A stretch of DNA of 64,000 nucleotides from positions 851,001 through 915,000 of the forward strand of contig NZ_CP092418.1 in assembly GCF_023716485.1 (NCBI RefSeq), read 5' to 3'. The position numbers and the translations under genes are program-made. Below the pieces are notes generated by a model. That model worked only from the letters and a program-made list of their open reading frames with translations, did not search any database and was not told where the DNA came from. This document shows, piece after piece, positions 25,062 through 34,336 of this stretch; the stretch's first letter is position 1, and every line of letters starts with the position of its first letter. Origin of the DNA: Microbulbifer variabilis. Its GTDB lineage: Bacteria > Pseudomonadota > Gammaproteobacteria > Pseudomonadales > Cellvibrionaceae.

Positions 25062-25541
25062 GCTGACCTTCCTAACTTACTTTGGGTTTAACGCTCGACG
25101 GGTAAGTAATTGCGCAGTGGCTATTCGGATTGGATGCTTCCAGTATTCAAACCGATAGCTTTCGCATATGGAGTGTTCTGCACACAGCGTGCCAAGCCTG
25201 AGAAAGTCTAGCTGAGCTTTTCAGGTGGAATGTGTGCCATAACAAGAGATTTAAGCCGTATATCCGGCGTGAAATTAATCCTGATGCGCAAAAATAGTGC
25301 AAAAAGTCACTTTAGGGGTGTTTGGCCACTTTGGCCGCTATTGGGGAGGTTCTGGACAGTGTGGCTGTTAGAAGGGAAAAGGGGCTATGGGACTCCTAGG
25401 CCACAACCATTAGAATGACCTATCAGTGTGACTCAGGCGTCGATGCGCAGGGTTTGCAGCACCGTTTTCCCCGATGCGTGTTCCGCGTATCTGTGATCAC
25501 ATAACCACGATTCCCCAAGTGCATAGGGAGAGACTGTTAGG
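25062..25541. promoter_or_regulatory. Intergenic region upstream of fabV with a 10-bp palindrome
   Basis: A 480-base gap. The only clear symmetrical element is TGTGATCACA at 25492-25501, about 41 bases before the fabV ATG, where an operator would overlap the promoter or leader. It lacks the 6-base spacer of a CRP site. A 62-codon frame at 25230-25418 has no coding character. The rest shows nothing recognised. Confidence 0.35.
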
Positions 25542-26720
25542 ATGATTATCCAGCCGAAAGTTCGCGGATTCATTTGTACCAATGCCCACCCGCAGGGCTG
25601 TGCTGCCAACGTGCGTGAGCAGATTGACTACATCAAGTCGCAGCCAGCGATCGAAAATGGTCCAAAGCGTGTCCTGGTCGTGGGTGCTTCCACCGGTTAC
25701 GGATTGGCCTCGCGGATTACTGCCGCTTTTGGCAGTGGCGCCGATACCTTGGGGGTGTTTTTCGAGAAACCGCCCACGGAGAAGCGCACAGCCTCCGCTG
25801 GATACTATAACTCCGCGGCTTTTGAGGCCGAGGCGCATAAGGCCGGCCTTTATGCTAAGAGTATCAATGGCGATGCTTTTTCCGACACAGTAAAAGCCCA
25901 GGCTGTTGAAATGATTAAAGAGGACTTGGGGCAAGTAGACCTTGTAGTCTACAGTCTCGCCTCACCTCGCCGTACAGATCCCAAGACCGGTGAACTCTAC
26001 AGCTCCGTATTAAAGCCCATCGGTGAATCCTATACCGCCAAAAACCTGAATACTGACAAACTGGAAATTTCTGATATCACTGTCGACCCCGCCAGCGAGG
26101 AAGAGATTGCCAACACCGTGAAGGTGATGGGCGGTGAAGACTGGGAGCTATGGATGCAGGCCCTGGGCGAAGCTGGGGTTCTGGCCGATAACTGCAAGAC
26201 AGTGGCTTACACCTATATCGGTGAAAAGCTCACCTGGCCGATTTATGGCCACGCCACCATCGGCAAGGCCAAGGAAGACCTGGATCGCGCCGCCAAGGCG
26301 ATTACCGAGAGCGGTAAGGCAAACGCTAATGTTGCGGTGCTCAAGGCTCTGGTTACCCAGTCCAGCTCCGCGATCCCGGTAATGCCGCTCTATATCTCCC
26401 TGGTCTACAAGGTGATGAAAGAAGAGGGTACTCACGAGGGTTGTATTGAGCAGTTGTATCGTCTTTACACCGAAGGGCTCTATACCGATACGCCCCGCCT
26501 CGATGAAGAGAACCGCCTACGTATGGACGATAAAGAGCTGCGCCCAGAGACCCAGGCTAAGATTGAAAACCTGTGGCCTCAGGTAACGGCGGAAAATTTG
26601 TTTGAGTTGACTGATTACAGCGGCTATCAGGCGGATTTTCTCAAGCTGTTTGGTTTTGGCACTGAGAGTGTTGACTATGAGGCGGATACCAGCCCATTGG
26701 TAGAGGCGGAGTTCCGTTGA
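25542..26720 (+). CDS. fabV: Enoyl-ACP reductase FabV
   Basis: A 392-residue NADH-dependent trans-2-enoyl-ACP reductase, the last step of each round of fatty-acid elongation. The N-terminus [20 protein letters not shown] is characteristic. [16 protein letters not shown] is the NAD-binding loop, [13 protein letters not shown] follows, and the catalytic pair is Tyr235 and Lys244 ([11 protein letters not shown], the Y-x8-K spacing of FabV). FabV lacks the FabI triclosan pocket, so it usually gives intrinsic tolerance to triclosan. AGGGAG precedes the ATG. It is followed by a terminator. Whether a second reductase exists elsewhere is unknown. Confidence 0.97.
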   Translation: MIIQPKVRGFICTNAHPQGCAANVREQIDYIKSQPAIENGPKRVLVVGASTGYGLASRITAAFGSGADTLGVFFEKPPTEKRTASAGYYNSAAFEAEAHKAGLYAKSINGDAFSDTVKAQAVEMIKEDLGQVDLVVYSLASPRRTDPKTGELYSSVLKPIGESYTAKNLNTDKLEISDITVDPASEEEIANTVKVMGGEDWELWMQALGEAGVLADNCKTVAYTYIGEKLTWPIYGHATIGKAKEDLDRAAKAITESGKANANVAVLKALVTQSSSAIPVMPLYISLVYKVMKEEGTHEGCIEQLYRLYTEGLYTDTPRLDEENRLRMDDKELRPETQAKIENLWPQVTAENLFELTDYSGYQADFLKLFGFGTESVDYEADTSPLVEAEFR

Positions 26721-26726
26721 TTTTTG

Positions 26727-26785
26727 CGGGGCTCAAGTTAGAGCCCCTATCCACGGGGAGTTGTGTCGCTACTCCCTTTTATTTT
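26727..26785 (+). terminator. Double hairpin terminator after fabV
   Basis: A first stem GGGGCT/AGCCCC (26728-26747) is followed by GGGAGT/ACTCCC (26756-26776) and a T-rich tail TTTTATTTT. The second hairpin is a good rho-independent terminator. The first may back it up. Confidence 0.8.
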
Positions 26786-26905
26786 GCCTCACCGTTAAGG
26801 TTTGCATGGCATTTTCTCTCATTCCCTAATTACTTCTTCACCTCCCTGTTTTCTACCTGCGGCGAGGGGGCATAATTCCCTTTTTGTTTTTGCGGGGAGG
26901 ACTTC

Positions 26906-27949
26906 ATGGAATACCGCCAGCTCGGTACCAGCAATCTCAATGTGAGCCAGATCTGCCTGGGCACCATGACTTTTGGCGAGCAAAATAGCGCCGATGATGC
27001 CGCCGAACAGCTGAATTATGCCCTCGAGCAAGGGGTGAATTTTATTGATTGCGCCGAAATGTACCCGGTGCCACCTCGGCCAGAGACCCAGGGGCGGACG
27101 GAAGAGTTTATCGGCAGGTGGCTCTCGGCCCGCGGTGGGCGCGACAAGGTGATTATCGCCACCAAGGTAGCCGGGCGTGGGGAGGCAAACTCCGGCGTTG
27201 GGCATCTGCGCTCGGGCCCGCGGCTGAACCGTGCGCAGATACTGGAGGCCTGTGACCAATCCCTCAAACGGCTAGCTACCGATTATATCGACCTATACCA
27301 GGTGCATTGGCCTGAGCGCCTGACCAATTTTTTTGGCCGTCTCGGCTATCAGCACGGAGGGGATGATGGCATCGCTATTGCCGAGACTCTCGATGCCTTG
27401 GAGGAGCTGGTCAAGGTGGGTAAGGTGCGCCACATTGGCATTTCCAATGAGACCCCTTGGGGTATGCATGAGTATCTAAGGGAGTCGGTGATTTTAGGCA
27501 AGCCGCGCATCGTCTCGATCCAAAATCCCTACAACCTTTTGAACCGTACTTTTGAGATTGGTTGTGCCGAGATGTCCCTGCGCGAGCGATGTGGATTATT
27601 GGCTTACTCGCCACTGGCCTTTGGGGTCCTCTCCGGGAAGTATCTGGGAGGGGAAAAGCCCGTCGGCGCACGCTTGACACTATATGATCGCTTCCAGCGC
27701 TATACGGGGGGGCGCACTGGTGCAGCTACCGAGGCCTATGTGAAATTGGCGCATCAATTTGATCTAAACCCCGCACAGATGGCCCTGGCCTTCGTCAATC
27801 AGCAACCGTTTGTGACCTCTAATATTATCGGCGCCACAACCATGGAGCAGTTGCGCCAAAATATTGCCAGCCTTGATTTGAAGCTCGATGAGGAAGTGCT
27901 GGCCGCAATTGAGGCAATCCATAGCGAAAACCCTAACCCTGCACCTTAG
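26906..27949 (+). CDS. Aldo/keto reductase, Tas-like
   Basis: A 347-residue NADPH-dependent reductase with a (beta/alpha)8 barrel. Family landmarks are MEYRQLGTSNLNVSQICLGTMTFGEQN, the catalytic Asp and Tyr in FIDCAEMYPVP, the Lys in IIATKVAG, the His in YQVHWPER, and the cofactor segments GISNETPWG and IIGATTMEQLRQNI. Length and the PVPPRPETQGRTEEFIG insert fit the Tas subgroup of E. coli. The substrate is unknown. It is a separate transcription unit with a GGGAGG ribosome-binding site. Confidence 0.93.
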   Translation: MEYRQLGTSNLNVSQICLGTMTFGEQNSADDAAEQLNYALEQGVNFIDCAEMYPVPPRPETQGRTEEFIGRWLSARGGRDKVIIATKVAGRGEANSGVGHLRSGPRLNRAQILEACDQSLKRLATDYIDLYQVHWPERLTNFFGRLGYQHGGDDGIAIAETLDALEELVKVGKVRHIGISNETPWGMHEYLRESVILGKPRIVSIQNPYNLLNRTFEIGCAEMSLRERCGLLAYSPLAFGVLSGKYLGGEKPVGARLTLYDRFQRYTGGRTGAATEAYVKLAHQFDLNPAQMALAFVNQQPFVTSNIIGATTMEQLRQNIASLDLKLDEEVLAAIEAIHSENPNPAP

Positions 27950-28022
27950 AGCGCGGGTGGAGATATCTATAATTGGGAGAGAAAATTGCGTAACCGGTAA
28001 GGGAAAATTTTAGGGAGCTTTT

Positions 28023-28256
28023 ATGGAGACCACCGGGCATCACACTCTCAATGATTTGTTCGCCCAGCTGGGGCTGGCTTCAGAAGATGCGGAAATACAT
28101 GAGTTTCTGATCACTCATTACCTGCATCGGCATGAGAAATTGTCCGCAGCATCTTTCTGGACCGAGGGGCAGCGACAATTTCTCGAGAGTGCCATAGAAG
28201 AAGATTCTGACTGGTGCGTCGCAGTCGATGAGCTGGACTCACTGCTGCGTCATTAA
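28023..28256 (+). CDS. DUF2789 family small protein
   Basis: A 77-residue acidic protein, METTGHHTLNDLFAQLGL through ASFWTEGQRQFLESAIEEDSDWCVAVDELDSLLRH. The HxLxxLFAQLGL start, the FW motif and the final D-W-x3-VD-LD-LLR pattern match DUF2789, a family of short proteins common in Pseudomonas and relatives and of unknown function. AGGGAGC precedes the ATG. It lies between the reductase and the lipid A acyltransferase genes and may be cotranscribed with the former. Confidence 0.9.
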   Translation: METTGHHTLNDLFAQLGLASEDAEIHEFLITHYLHRHEKLSAASFWTEGQRQFLESAIEEDSDWCVAVDELDSLLRH

Positions 28257-28369
28257 TCCGCCGTGTCACTGGCCAGTTGTCCACCCCTGCGCCGTATCCC
28301 ATAGGTTATACTACGCCGAATTCAACCGATTAAGCCGGGGGAACTCCCCCGGCCGCGTAGCGATACCCG

Positions 28370-29335
28370 ATGGAAAAACCTCGTTTTCGAGCGGCCCTGC
28401 TGCACCCCCGATATTGGCCGACCTGGTTGTTGTTCGGTCTTTGGTTCCTGGTGGCTCAACTGCCCTATCGCTGGCAGCTGGCAATGGGACGCAGTTTTGG
28501 CCGAGCAATGCTCAGAATGGCCAAGAGCCGCCGCACCATAGCCGAGCGCAACCTGGCCCTGTGTTTTCCCGAGCTCGGTGATACCGAGCGGGCAAACTTA
28601 CTTATCCGCAATTTTGAATCCAGTGGCATCGCGTTAATGGAAACCGGTATGGCCTGGTTTCGCTCAGCGCGCTGGTTGCGAAAGCGATGTACTTTCGAGG
28701 GCCTTGAGCAGTTACAGCAAATCCAGTCTCAGGGGCAGGGTGTGTTGTTGATGGCCATGCACTTCACCACTCTGGAGATGGGGGCGGCCCTGATGGGTAT
28801 GAGTATTACCCTGGATGGCATGTACCGGCCCCATAAAAATCCGGTTTATGACTATATGCAACGCAAAGGACGCGAGCGCCATACAGGCGGTGGCAGCGTT
28901 TATCAGCGTAAGGATGTGCGTGGAGTATTGCGCGCCCTGCAACATGGTCGGGCGGTCTGGTATGCTCCGGATCAGGACTATGGGATTAAGCAGGGTGTTT
29001 TTGCGCCTTTGTTTGGTGTACCTGCAGCGACCGTCACAGGGACTTCGCGATTTGCCCGTGTGGGGCGCGCTAGGGTTGTGCCTTACGTGCTTACCCGCCT
29101 GGATGACAATTCCGGTTATCGCCTCAAGGTGTACGATCCCATCGATGAAATTCCTTCCGGTGATGAACTACAGGACGCGATTCTGGTCAACCGCTTCATC
29201 GAAGCGCGTATCCGCGAGGCGCCCGAGCAGTATATGTGGGTTCACCGCCGCTTTAAGACCCGTCCAGAGGGCGCAACCAATGTCTATGAAGGTGTGCGCA
29301 AGAAGAAAAAGAAGCGCAGGAAGGTAGCGAGCTAG
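28370..29335 (+). CDS. LpxL/HtrB-type lipid A acyltransferase
   Basis: A 321-residue membrane-bound acyltransferase. One N-terminal membrane helix (about 17-35) is followed by the lysophospholipid acyltransferase fold. His131 and Glu136 in MHFTTLEMG form the HX4(D/E) catalytic motif, DGMYRPHKNPVYDYM is the substrate loop, and VWYAPDQDYGIKQGVFAPLFG and MWVHRRFKTRP complete the LpxL/LpxM signature. It adds a secondary acyl chain (usually laurate or myristate) to Kdo2-lipid IVA on the cytoplasmic face of the inner membrane. The C-terminal tail is very Lys/Arg-rich. LpxL is slightly preferred over LpxM, a choice that motif reading cannot fully settle. Confidence 0.9.
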   Translation: MEKPRFRAALLHPRYWPTWLLFGLWFLVAQLPYRWQLAMGRSFGRAMLRMAKSRRTIAERNLALCFPELGDTERANLLIRNFESSGIALMETGMAWFRSARWLRKRCTFEGLEQLQQIQSQGQGVLLMAMHFTTLEMGAALMGMSITLDGMYRPHKNPVYDYMQRKGRERHTGGGSVYQRKDVRGVLRALQHGRAVWYAPDQDYGIKQGVFAPLFGVPAATVTGTSRFARVGRARVVPYVLTRLDDNSGYRLKVYDPIDEIPSGDELQDAILVNRFIEARIREAPEQYMWVHRRFKTRPEGATNVYEGVRKKKKKRRKVAS

Positions 29336-29427
29336 TGGCACTGGCATAGATTCTGCGCCCTAAGTAACATACCAGTTCGACTTTGGCGGTGCTATTCCAG
29401 GCCGAGCGCAATAAATAAGGAGAGAGG

Positions 29428-30303
29428 ATGTTTACCGGCAGTATGGTGGCCCTGGTCACCCCAATGTTTGCAGACGGAAGCTTGGACTGGGACAGTTTAC
29501 GTAACCTAGTTGACTGGCATATTGAACAGGGTACACGTGCACTGGTGGCCGTGGGTACCACAGGAGAGTCCGCAACCCTCGACGTTAATGAGCATGTTGA
29601 GATTATCCGTCGGGTTGTGGATCAGGTCGCGGGGCGTATTCCGGTAATTGCCGGTACTGGCGCCAACTCTACCGCAGAGGCGATCGATCTAACTGAAGGT
29701 GCCGCCCGCTGTGGTGCCGATGCCTGTCTGTTGGTGACGCCCTATTACAACAAGCCGAGCCAAGAAGGTTTATATCAACATCACCGCGCTATCGCCAAGG
29801 CTGTGCCGATTCCTCAGATTCTATACAACGTGCCTGGTCGCACTGCCGTCGATATGTTGCCAGAGACAGTTCAGCGCCTGGCATCAATTGGTAATATCGT
29901 TGGGATTAAAGAGGCCACCGGTGACCTGGAGCGCGCTAAAGTTTTATTGGATACCTTGCCAGAGGGCTTTGCACTCTACTCCGGTGATGATAGTACTGCC
30001 ATGGAACTGATGTTGATGGGCGGCCAAGGTAATATCAGTGTCACTGCCAATGTGGCCCCAGCGGCAGTGGCTCAGATGTGTGAGGCCGCACTGGCTGGAG
30101 ACGCCGTGACTGCACGGGCAATAGACCAGCGTATTCAAATATTGCACAAAGTTTTGTTTTTGGAGTCCAACCCGATACCGGTGAAGTGGGCTTTGCGGGA
30201 GATGGGCCGTATTGATGGTGGCATCCGCCTGCCGCTGACCAGTCTGTCGCCCGAGCATCATGCTACAGTGCGCGAGGCTCTGCGCAGTGCCGGCGTACTA
30301 TAA
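29428..30303 (+). CDS. dapA: 4-hydroxy-tetrahydrodipicolinate synthase
   Basis: A 291-residue class I aldolase that condenses pyruvate and aspartate semialdehyde, the first committed step to lysine and meso-diaminopimelate. The Schiff-base Lys161 is in GIKEATGD, Tyr133 in LYNVPGRT, Arg138 in the same segment, and Thr44-Thr45 in GTTGES, all at positions matching the E. coli enzyme. AGGAGAG precedes the ATG. The bamC gene follows 34 bases later, the usual arrangement in Pseudomonas-related bacteria. Confidence 0.98.
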   Translation: MFTGSMVALVTPMFADGSLDWDSLRNLVDWHIEQGTRALVAVGTTGESATLDVNEHVEIIRRVVDQVAGRIPVIAGTGANSTAEAIDLTEGAARCGADACLLVTPYYNKPSQEGLYQHHRAIAKAVPIPQILYNVPGRTAVDMLPETVQRLASIGNIVGIKEATGDLERAKVLLDTLPEGFALYSGDDSTAMELMLMGGQGNISVTANVAPAAVAQMCEAALAGDAVTARAIDQRIQILHKVLFLESNPIPVKWALREMGRIDGGIRLPLTSLSPEHHATVREALRSAGVL

Positions 30304-30337
30304 ACCTGCGAATCGTGAATTAACCAGGAAAGCTTTA

Positions 30338-31531
30338 ATGAACAAATTGACCGTTGGAGTCGCGCTTTGTATTTCTAGTCTCAGCCTGGCGGGTTGTGGT
30401 GTGTTCGGCAACGATGGCTATTTTCGCGATCGCAGTAACGATTACCAGCAGGCGGACAGCCTGGCGCCGCTGCAGATTCCAGAGGGTATCAACGCCAAAC
30501 ACCAGGAAGAACTCTACGAGATTCCACAGATCGCCGGAAATGGCTTAGAGGATGGGGACTTTGAAGTGCCGCGTCCACAGGCACTATCGGTCAATGCGGG
30601 GCTGGAGCGGGTAAAAATTCAGAAGCTGGGCAACAGCCGCTGGGTATTGATTTCCCAACCCCCCGAAGAGGTTTGGCCCCAGCTGCACTATTTCCTGCGC
30701 ACTTCCGGGCTGACCGTGGAGATGTCTGACGCCAGTGCCGGTATTATGGAAACCGCCTGGATGACATTTAACGAGAGCCCCGATACCAAGGATAAATATC
30801 GCCTGCAGATAGAGACTGGTGTTCAGCCGGACACCACTGAGGTCCACGTGCGCCACTTATCTGTTGCGGTGGATGCTCCTGTGGGGGGAACGGTCAACTG
30901 GCCGCAACTCTCAAGTAGCCCGGAGCGCGAGGGGTGGATGATCGATGAGATGTCAACTGCCCTGGCCACAGATGCCTCCGGTGCTTCGGCCTCTCTGGTG
31001 GCCCAGGCTATAGGTGGTAGCTCTGTAAAGGTGCAACTGCGTGAACCCGTAGGTCACGAACCCTATATTTCCATGGGGCTCGAGATGGAACGTGCTTGGG
31101 CTACCGTTGCCCACGCTGTGAATGCCGGCGCTTATCGCTTGCATCGCGAGGATTCCGATATCGGTCTTTTCTACGTTACCTACGATGAAGAGCGCGAGTT
31201 GGCGGAGAGTGAAGAGGATGATGGTGGTTGGTTCTCCTGGGGTAAGAAGTCCAAGCAGGACGATGAACTGGCCGAAAATGCCGACCAGATAACCCTGCAG
31301 CAGATCCTTGCCGGTATCGATACCTCTGAGGGTAGTGAGCCTGCGCTGTTCAAGGAAATCAAAGGCTTGGGTGTCGGCTCAATTCCTGAGGGCGGCTTCC
31401 CCGGCTACTTAATTGTGATTCGGGGTGGTGACGATGAGATCGAAGTGCGTATCCGCGATACCCGCGGTCAGCCTCTCTCGCGCAACAAGGCCTCCCAGCT
31501 ACTGCTCTCTATTCAGCAGAACCTGATTTAA
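30338..31531 (+). CDS. bamC: Outer-membrane assembly lipoprotein BamC
   Basis: From ATG 30338 (CAGGAAAG upstream) the product has 397 residues and a lipobox LAGC with Cys20. The unstructured N-terminal segment (DRSNDYQQADSLAPLQIPEGI...EELYEIPQI) that binds BamD is visible, followed by two helix-grip domains (RWVLISQPPEEVWPQLHYFLRTSGL and MERAWATVAHAVNAGAYRL). BamC is an accessory lipoprotein of the BAM complex that inserts beta-barrel proteins into the outer membrane. A longer frame starting inside dapA is not used. An acidic insert (ESEEDDGGWFSWGKKSKQDDELAEN) lies between the second domain and the C-terminus. Confidence 0.9.
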   Translation: MNKLTVGVALCISSLSLAGCGVFGNDGYFRDRSNDYQQADSLAPLQIPEGINAKHQEELYEIPQIAGNGLEDGDFEVPRPQALSVNAGLERVKIQKLGNSRWVLISQPPEEVWPQLHYFLRTSGLTVEMSDASAGIMETAWMTFNESPDTKDKYRLQIETGVQPDTTEVHVRHLSVAVDAPVGGTVNWPQLSSSPEREGWMIDEMSTALATDASGASASLVAQAIGGSSVKVQLREPVGHEPYISMGLEMERAWATVAHAVNAGAYRLHREDSDIGLFYVTYDEERELAESEEDDGGWFSWGKKSKQDDELAENADQITLQQILAGIDTSEGSEPALFKEIKGLGVGSIPEGGFPGYLIVIRGGDDEIEVRIRDTRGQPLSRNKASQLLLSIQQNLI

Positions 31532-31533
31532 TA

Positions 31534-32307
31534 ATGGGTCTGCGCTTCGCCTCACTGGGAAGCGGCAGTAAAGGAAACGGTACATTGGTCGCCGGTGGCG
31601 ACCAATGTCTGTTAGTGGACTGCGGCTTTACCATCAAGGAAACCGAGCGACGTATGTCTCGGCTCGGTATGTCTCCGGCTGACCTCGCTGCGATACTGGT
31701 AACCCACGAGCACAGCGACCATCTCTCCGGTGTCGCTCCGCTTGCGCGCAAGTATGGCTTGCCGATTTACCTGACTCCTGGGACTCTTCGCGCTCGTGAT
31801 ATCGGCAAGTTACCACAAGTGCACTTGATTGAAGGGCATCAGCCTTTCCTTATTGGGGATATTCAGGTGACACCTGTCGCCGTGCCGCACGATGCCAGAG
31901 AAGCTGCACAGTATGTATTCCGCAGCCGAGGGAGTAGTTTGGGCTTATTGACCGACCTGGGCACAGTAACGCCCCATGTGGAATCCCATTTTGCAGGTTG
32001 CGATGCACTGGTTCTGGAAGCCAACCACGATCCACAGATGCTGGCCCAGGGGCCCTACCCCCCCTCTCTGAAACGGCGTGTAGGTGGTGCCTATGGGCAC
32101 CTGAGTAACCAGCAGGCTGCGGGATTTTTACAGCGTGTGGGTTATGAACAGCTGCAGCATCTGGTGGTCGCCCATATTAGCGAAAAAAACAATACTCTCG
32201 AACTTGCTCGTTCGGCTCTGGCAGAAATGGTGGAGAGTGTCGAGAACTGCATTTTTGCCTGTCAGCAGGAAGGGTTTGACTGGCTCACCGTTGAAGCCCG
32301 AGAGTAA
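31534..32307 (+). CDS. MBL-fold metal-dependent hydrolase (YycJ/WalJ-like)
   Basis: A 257-residue metallo-beta-lactamase-fold protein. It starts MGLRFASLGSGSKGNGTLV, the metal site is THEHSDHLSG (HxHxDH), further ligands are in AVPHDA and NHDPQML, and the C-terminal segment LQHLVVAHISEKNN is typical of YycJ-like hydrolases, reported to act as 5'-3' exonucleases or in cell-wall and DNA-repair roles. Only two bases separate it from bamC, so it is cotranscribed. In Pseudomonas the same gene lies between bamC and purC. purC is absent here. Confidence 0.92.
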   Translation: MGLRFASLGSGSKGNGTLVAGGDQCLLVDCGFTIKETERRMSRLGMSPADLAAILVTHEHSDHLSGVAPLARKYGLPIYLTPGTLRARDIGKLPQVHLIEGHQPFLIGDIQVTPVAVPHDAREAAQYVFRSRGSSLGLLTDLGTVTPHVESHFAGCDALVLEANHDPQMLAQGPYPPSLKRRVGGAYGHLSNQQAAGFLQRVGYEQLQHLVVAHISEKNNTLELARSALAEMVESVENCIFACQQEGFDWLTVEARE

Positions 32308-32413
32308 TCGGCACTCGGGTGTCACCTAAATTTCCTCTCAGAAAATAGTGATAACTCACAGGCCCAAGGGCGCTGCGGTCAGTGCTAGCGGTTGTTTAAA
32401 GGATAGAGACTGG

Positions 32414-33238
32414 ATGGAAACCTTACTTATTTACTTGTTAGTGGGGGCTGCGGCAGGGACTATTGCCGGCCTCTTTGGGGTGGGCGGTGGTTTAATTATC
32501 GTGCCGGCCCTAGTGCTGGTTTTTACTGCCATGGGTATCTCCCCGGATATCCTTACTCATATGGCGGTGGGGACATCTCTCGCAACCATCATCATTACTT
32601 CTATCAGCTCAGTGCGCGCACATAATAAAAAAGGTGCGGTGGACTGGCGCTTGTTCGGAATGATGACTCCGGGGATTCTTATTGGCTCCTGGCTTGGCGG
32701 AATGACAGCAGATTGGTTGTCTGGGGCCTGGTTACAGCTGTTAATCGGTGTCTTTGCCATCGTTATTGCCATTCGCATGTGGCTGAGTGGCTTGCGGCAC
32801 AGTGGGGCGGAAGAGGGCGCCGGTATTTTACCGGCAGCCCCCATATTAGCTGGCGCAGGTGCAGTGATTGGTTGGGTTTCGGCAATCTTTGGCATTGGTG
32901 GTGGTTCGCTCACAGTGCCATTTCTGTCCCGTTGCAAGGTGCGGATGCAGAGAGCCGTTGCTACATCCGCAGCTTGCGGTTTGCCCATCGCCATTGCGGG
33001 AGCTCTCAGCTTTGCGGTGCAGGGTTGGGGCAACACTCTACTGCCAGGCTGGAGCAGTGGATTTATCTACTGGCCTGCCTTTTTGGGGATTGTTGCGACC
33101 AGTACGATCTTCGCTCGCTTCGGCGCTAATCTGGCCCACCGCCTACCGGCAAAGTGGTTGAAACATGGATTTGCAGTGTTGCTCTGCGTTATCGGTGGAC
33201 GTTTCATTTGGCTGAATAGCGGCTTACTGGCTCTGTGA
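32414..33238 (+). CDS. TauE/SafE-family permease, first copy
   Basis: From ATG 32414 the protein has 274 residues and about eight membrane segments. Two repeated motifs mark the family: AGTIAGLFGVGGGLIIVPALVLVF near the N-terminus and AIFGIGGGSLTVPFLS in the middle. Members export or import sulfite, sulfonates, sulfoacetate and similar organosulfur anions. The substrate here is unknown. A closely similar gene follows at 33367-34197, a recent tandem duplication. A longer frame from 32348 would add 22 residues without similarity. Confidence 0.92.
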   Translation: METLLIYLLVGAAAGTIAGLFGVGGGLIIVPALVLVFTAMGISPDILTHMAVGTSLATIIITSISSVRAHNKKGAVDWRLFGMMTPGILIGSWLGGMTADWLSGAWLQLLIGVFAIVIAIRMWLSGLRHSGAEEGAGILPAAPILAGAGAVIGWVSAIFGIGGGSLTVPFLSRCKVRMQRAVATSAACGLPIAIAGALSFAVQGWGNTLLPGWSSGFIYWPAFLGIVATSTIFARFGANLAHRLPAKWLKHGFAVLLCVIGGRFIWLNSGLLAL

Positions 33239-33366
33239 AGTAAGGTTGCTCAGGTCATATTGATCTGAGCTTTTTGGCAAAGCGCAGTTAGGGGGTGAGT
33301 GCTTTGTACCTTCTCTGTTGCCCACAACCCATCCTAGTCCCACAGGGGTGGCTAAACTGAAGCAAC

Positions 33367-34197
33367 ATGGAAATGTTGCTTATTTATTTGTTACTCGGTG
33401 CTGTTGCAGGTACCGCGGCAGGCCTCTTGGGGATTGGTGGGGGGCTGATTATTGTTCCTGCTCTGGTACTGATCTTTTCCGCGACGGGTATTTCTCCCGA
33501 AGTGTTGACCCATATGGCTGTGGGTACCTCTCTAGCAACCATTGTTATTACTTCAATAAGCTCGGTATGGGCTCACAATGCTAAGGGCGCCGTCGACTGG
33601 CATCTATTTTGGGTTATGACCCCTGGGATACTTGTGGGATCTTGGTTGGGCGGCGTGACTGCGGACCTATTACCTGGAGCCTGGCTACAACTCCTGATCG
33701 GTGTCTTCGCCATAATTATGGCTGTGCGTATGGGCGTGAGTGGCTTACGCGCAGCCTCCCAGAAGGAGAGTGATGACCGCTTACCTGGTTCACTCCCGCT
33801 GATTTGTTCGGGGGGGGTAATTGGTTGGCTTGCGGCCATTTTTGGTATTGGCGGGGGGGCGTTGATTGTCCCCTATCTGTCGCACTTTGCTGTCAAAATG
33901 CAGCGGGCAGTGGGTACCTCAGCGGCTTTTGGTTTGCCTATTGCCATCTCTGGTTCGCTGAGCTTTGTTGTTCAGGGGTGGGGTAATAAGTTATTGCCGG
34001 ACTGGAGCAGTGGTTACATCTATTGGCCGGCTTTTTTAGGGATTGTTCTTACCAGCGTGCTCTTTGCCAAGCTTGGAGCTAACCTGGCGCATAAGATATC
34101 TGCCAAGCGATTGAAACTTTGCTTTGCCTTATTGCTCTGCATTATCGGCATTCGATTTATTTGGCAGAACTTCAATTTATTAGTTGGGCTGAGCTAA
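33367..34197 (+). CDS. TauE/SafE-family permease, second copy
   Basis: A 276-residue paralogue of the preceding permease. By eye most positions match, including AGTAAGLLGIGGGLIIVPALVLIF, LTHMAVGTSLATIVITSISSV, the MTPGILVGSWLGG segment and FGIGGGALIVPYLS. The differences cluster in the central loop (ASQKESDDRLPGSLP). The two may form a heteromeric or dose-increased transporter, or may have diverged in substrate. The gap of 128 bases between them holds no recognised signal. A terminator follows the second copy. Confidence 0.92.
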   Translation: MEMLLIYLLLGAVAGTAAGLLGIGGGLIIVPALVLIFSATGISPEVLTHMAVGTSLATIVITSISSVWAHNAKGAVDWHLFWVMTPGILVGSWLGGVTADLLPGAWLQLLIGVFAIIMAVRMGVSGLRAASQKESDDRLPGSLPLICSGGVIGWLAAIFGIGGGALIVPYLSHFAVKMQRAVGTSAAFGLPIAISGSLSFVVQGWGNKLLPDWSSGYIYWPAFLGIVLTSVLFAKLGANLAHKISAKRLKLCFALLLCIIGIRFIWQNFNLLVGLS

Positions 34198-34289
34198 AGC
34201 TACTGACTGCGTATTGATTGCCTGGCTCGGCGCCAATTAGGTTCGCCGTGCTTTATATTTATCCCTGCGAGGCGGGAGGCCAAAAATAA

Positions 34290-34317
34290 AAAGGCCGCTG
34301 TAAAACAGCGGCCTTTT
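34290..34317. terminator. Bidirectional terminator between TauE permease and POT transporter
   Basis: A perfect stem AAAGGCCGCTGT/ACAGCGGCCTTT with a three-base loop has A-rich sequence before it and TTTT after it, so it can end both the plus-strand permease transcript and the minus-strand transporter transcript. Confidence 0.88.
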
Positions 34318-34336
34318 AATGCTATGGTGGTTCTTC

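Noticed and set aside
25230..25418. 62-codon frame in the gap before fabV
   Set aside because: No ribosome-binding site, unusual Trp/Arg/Gly-rich composition and no similarity to a known family.
25492..25501. TGTGATCACA as a CRP site
   Set aside because: CRP sites need TGTGA-N6-TCACA. Here the half-sites abut, so this was reported only as an unknown palindrome.
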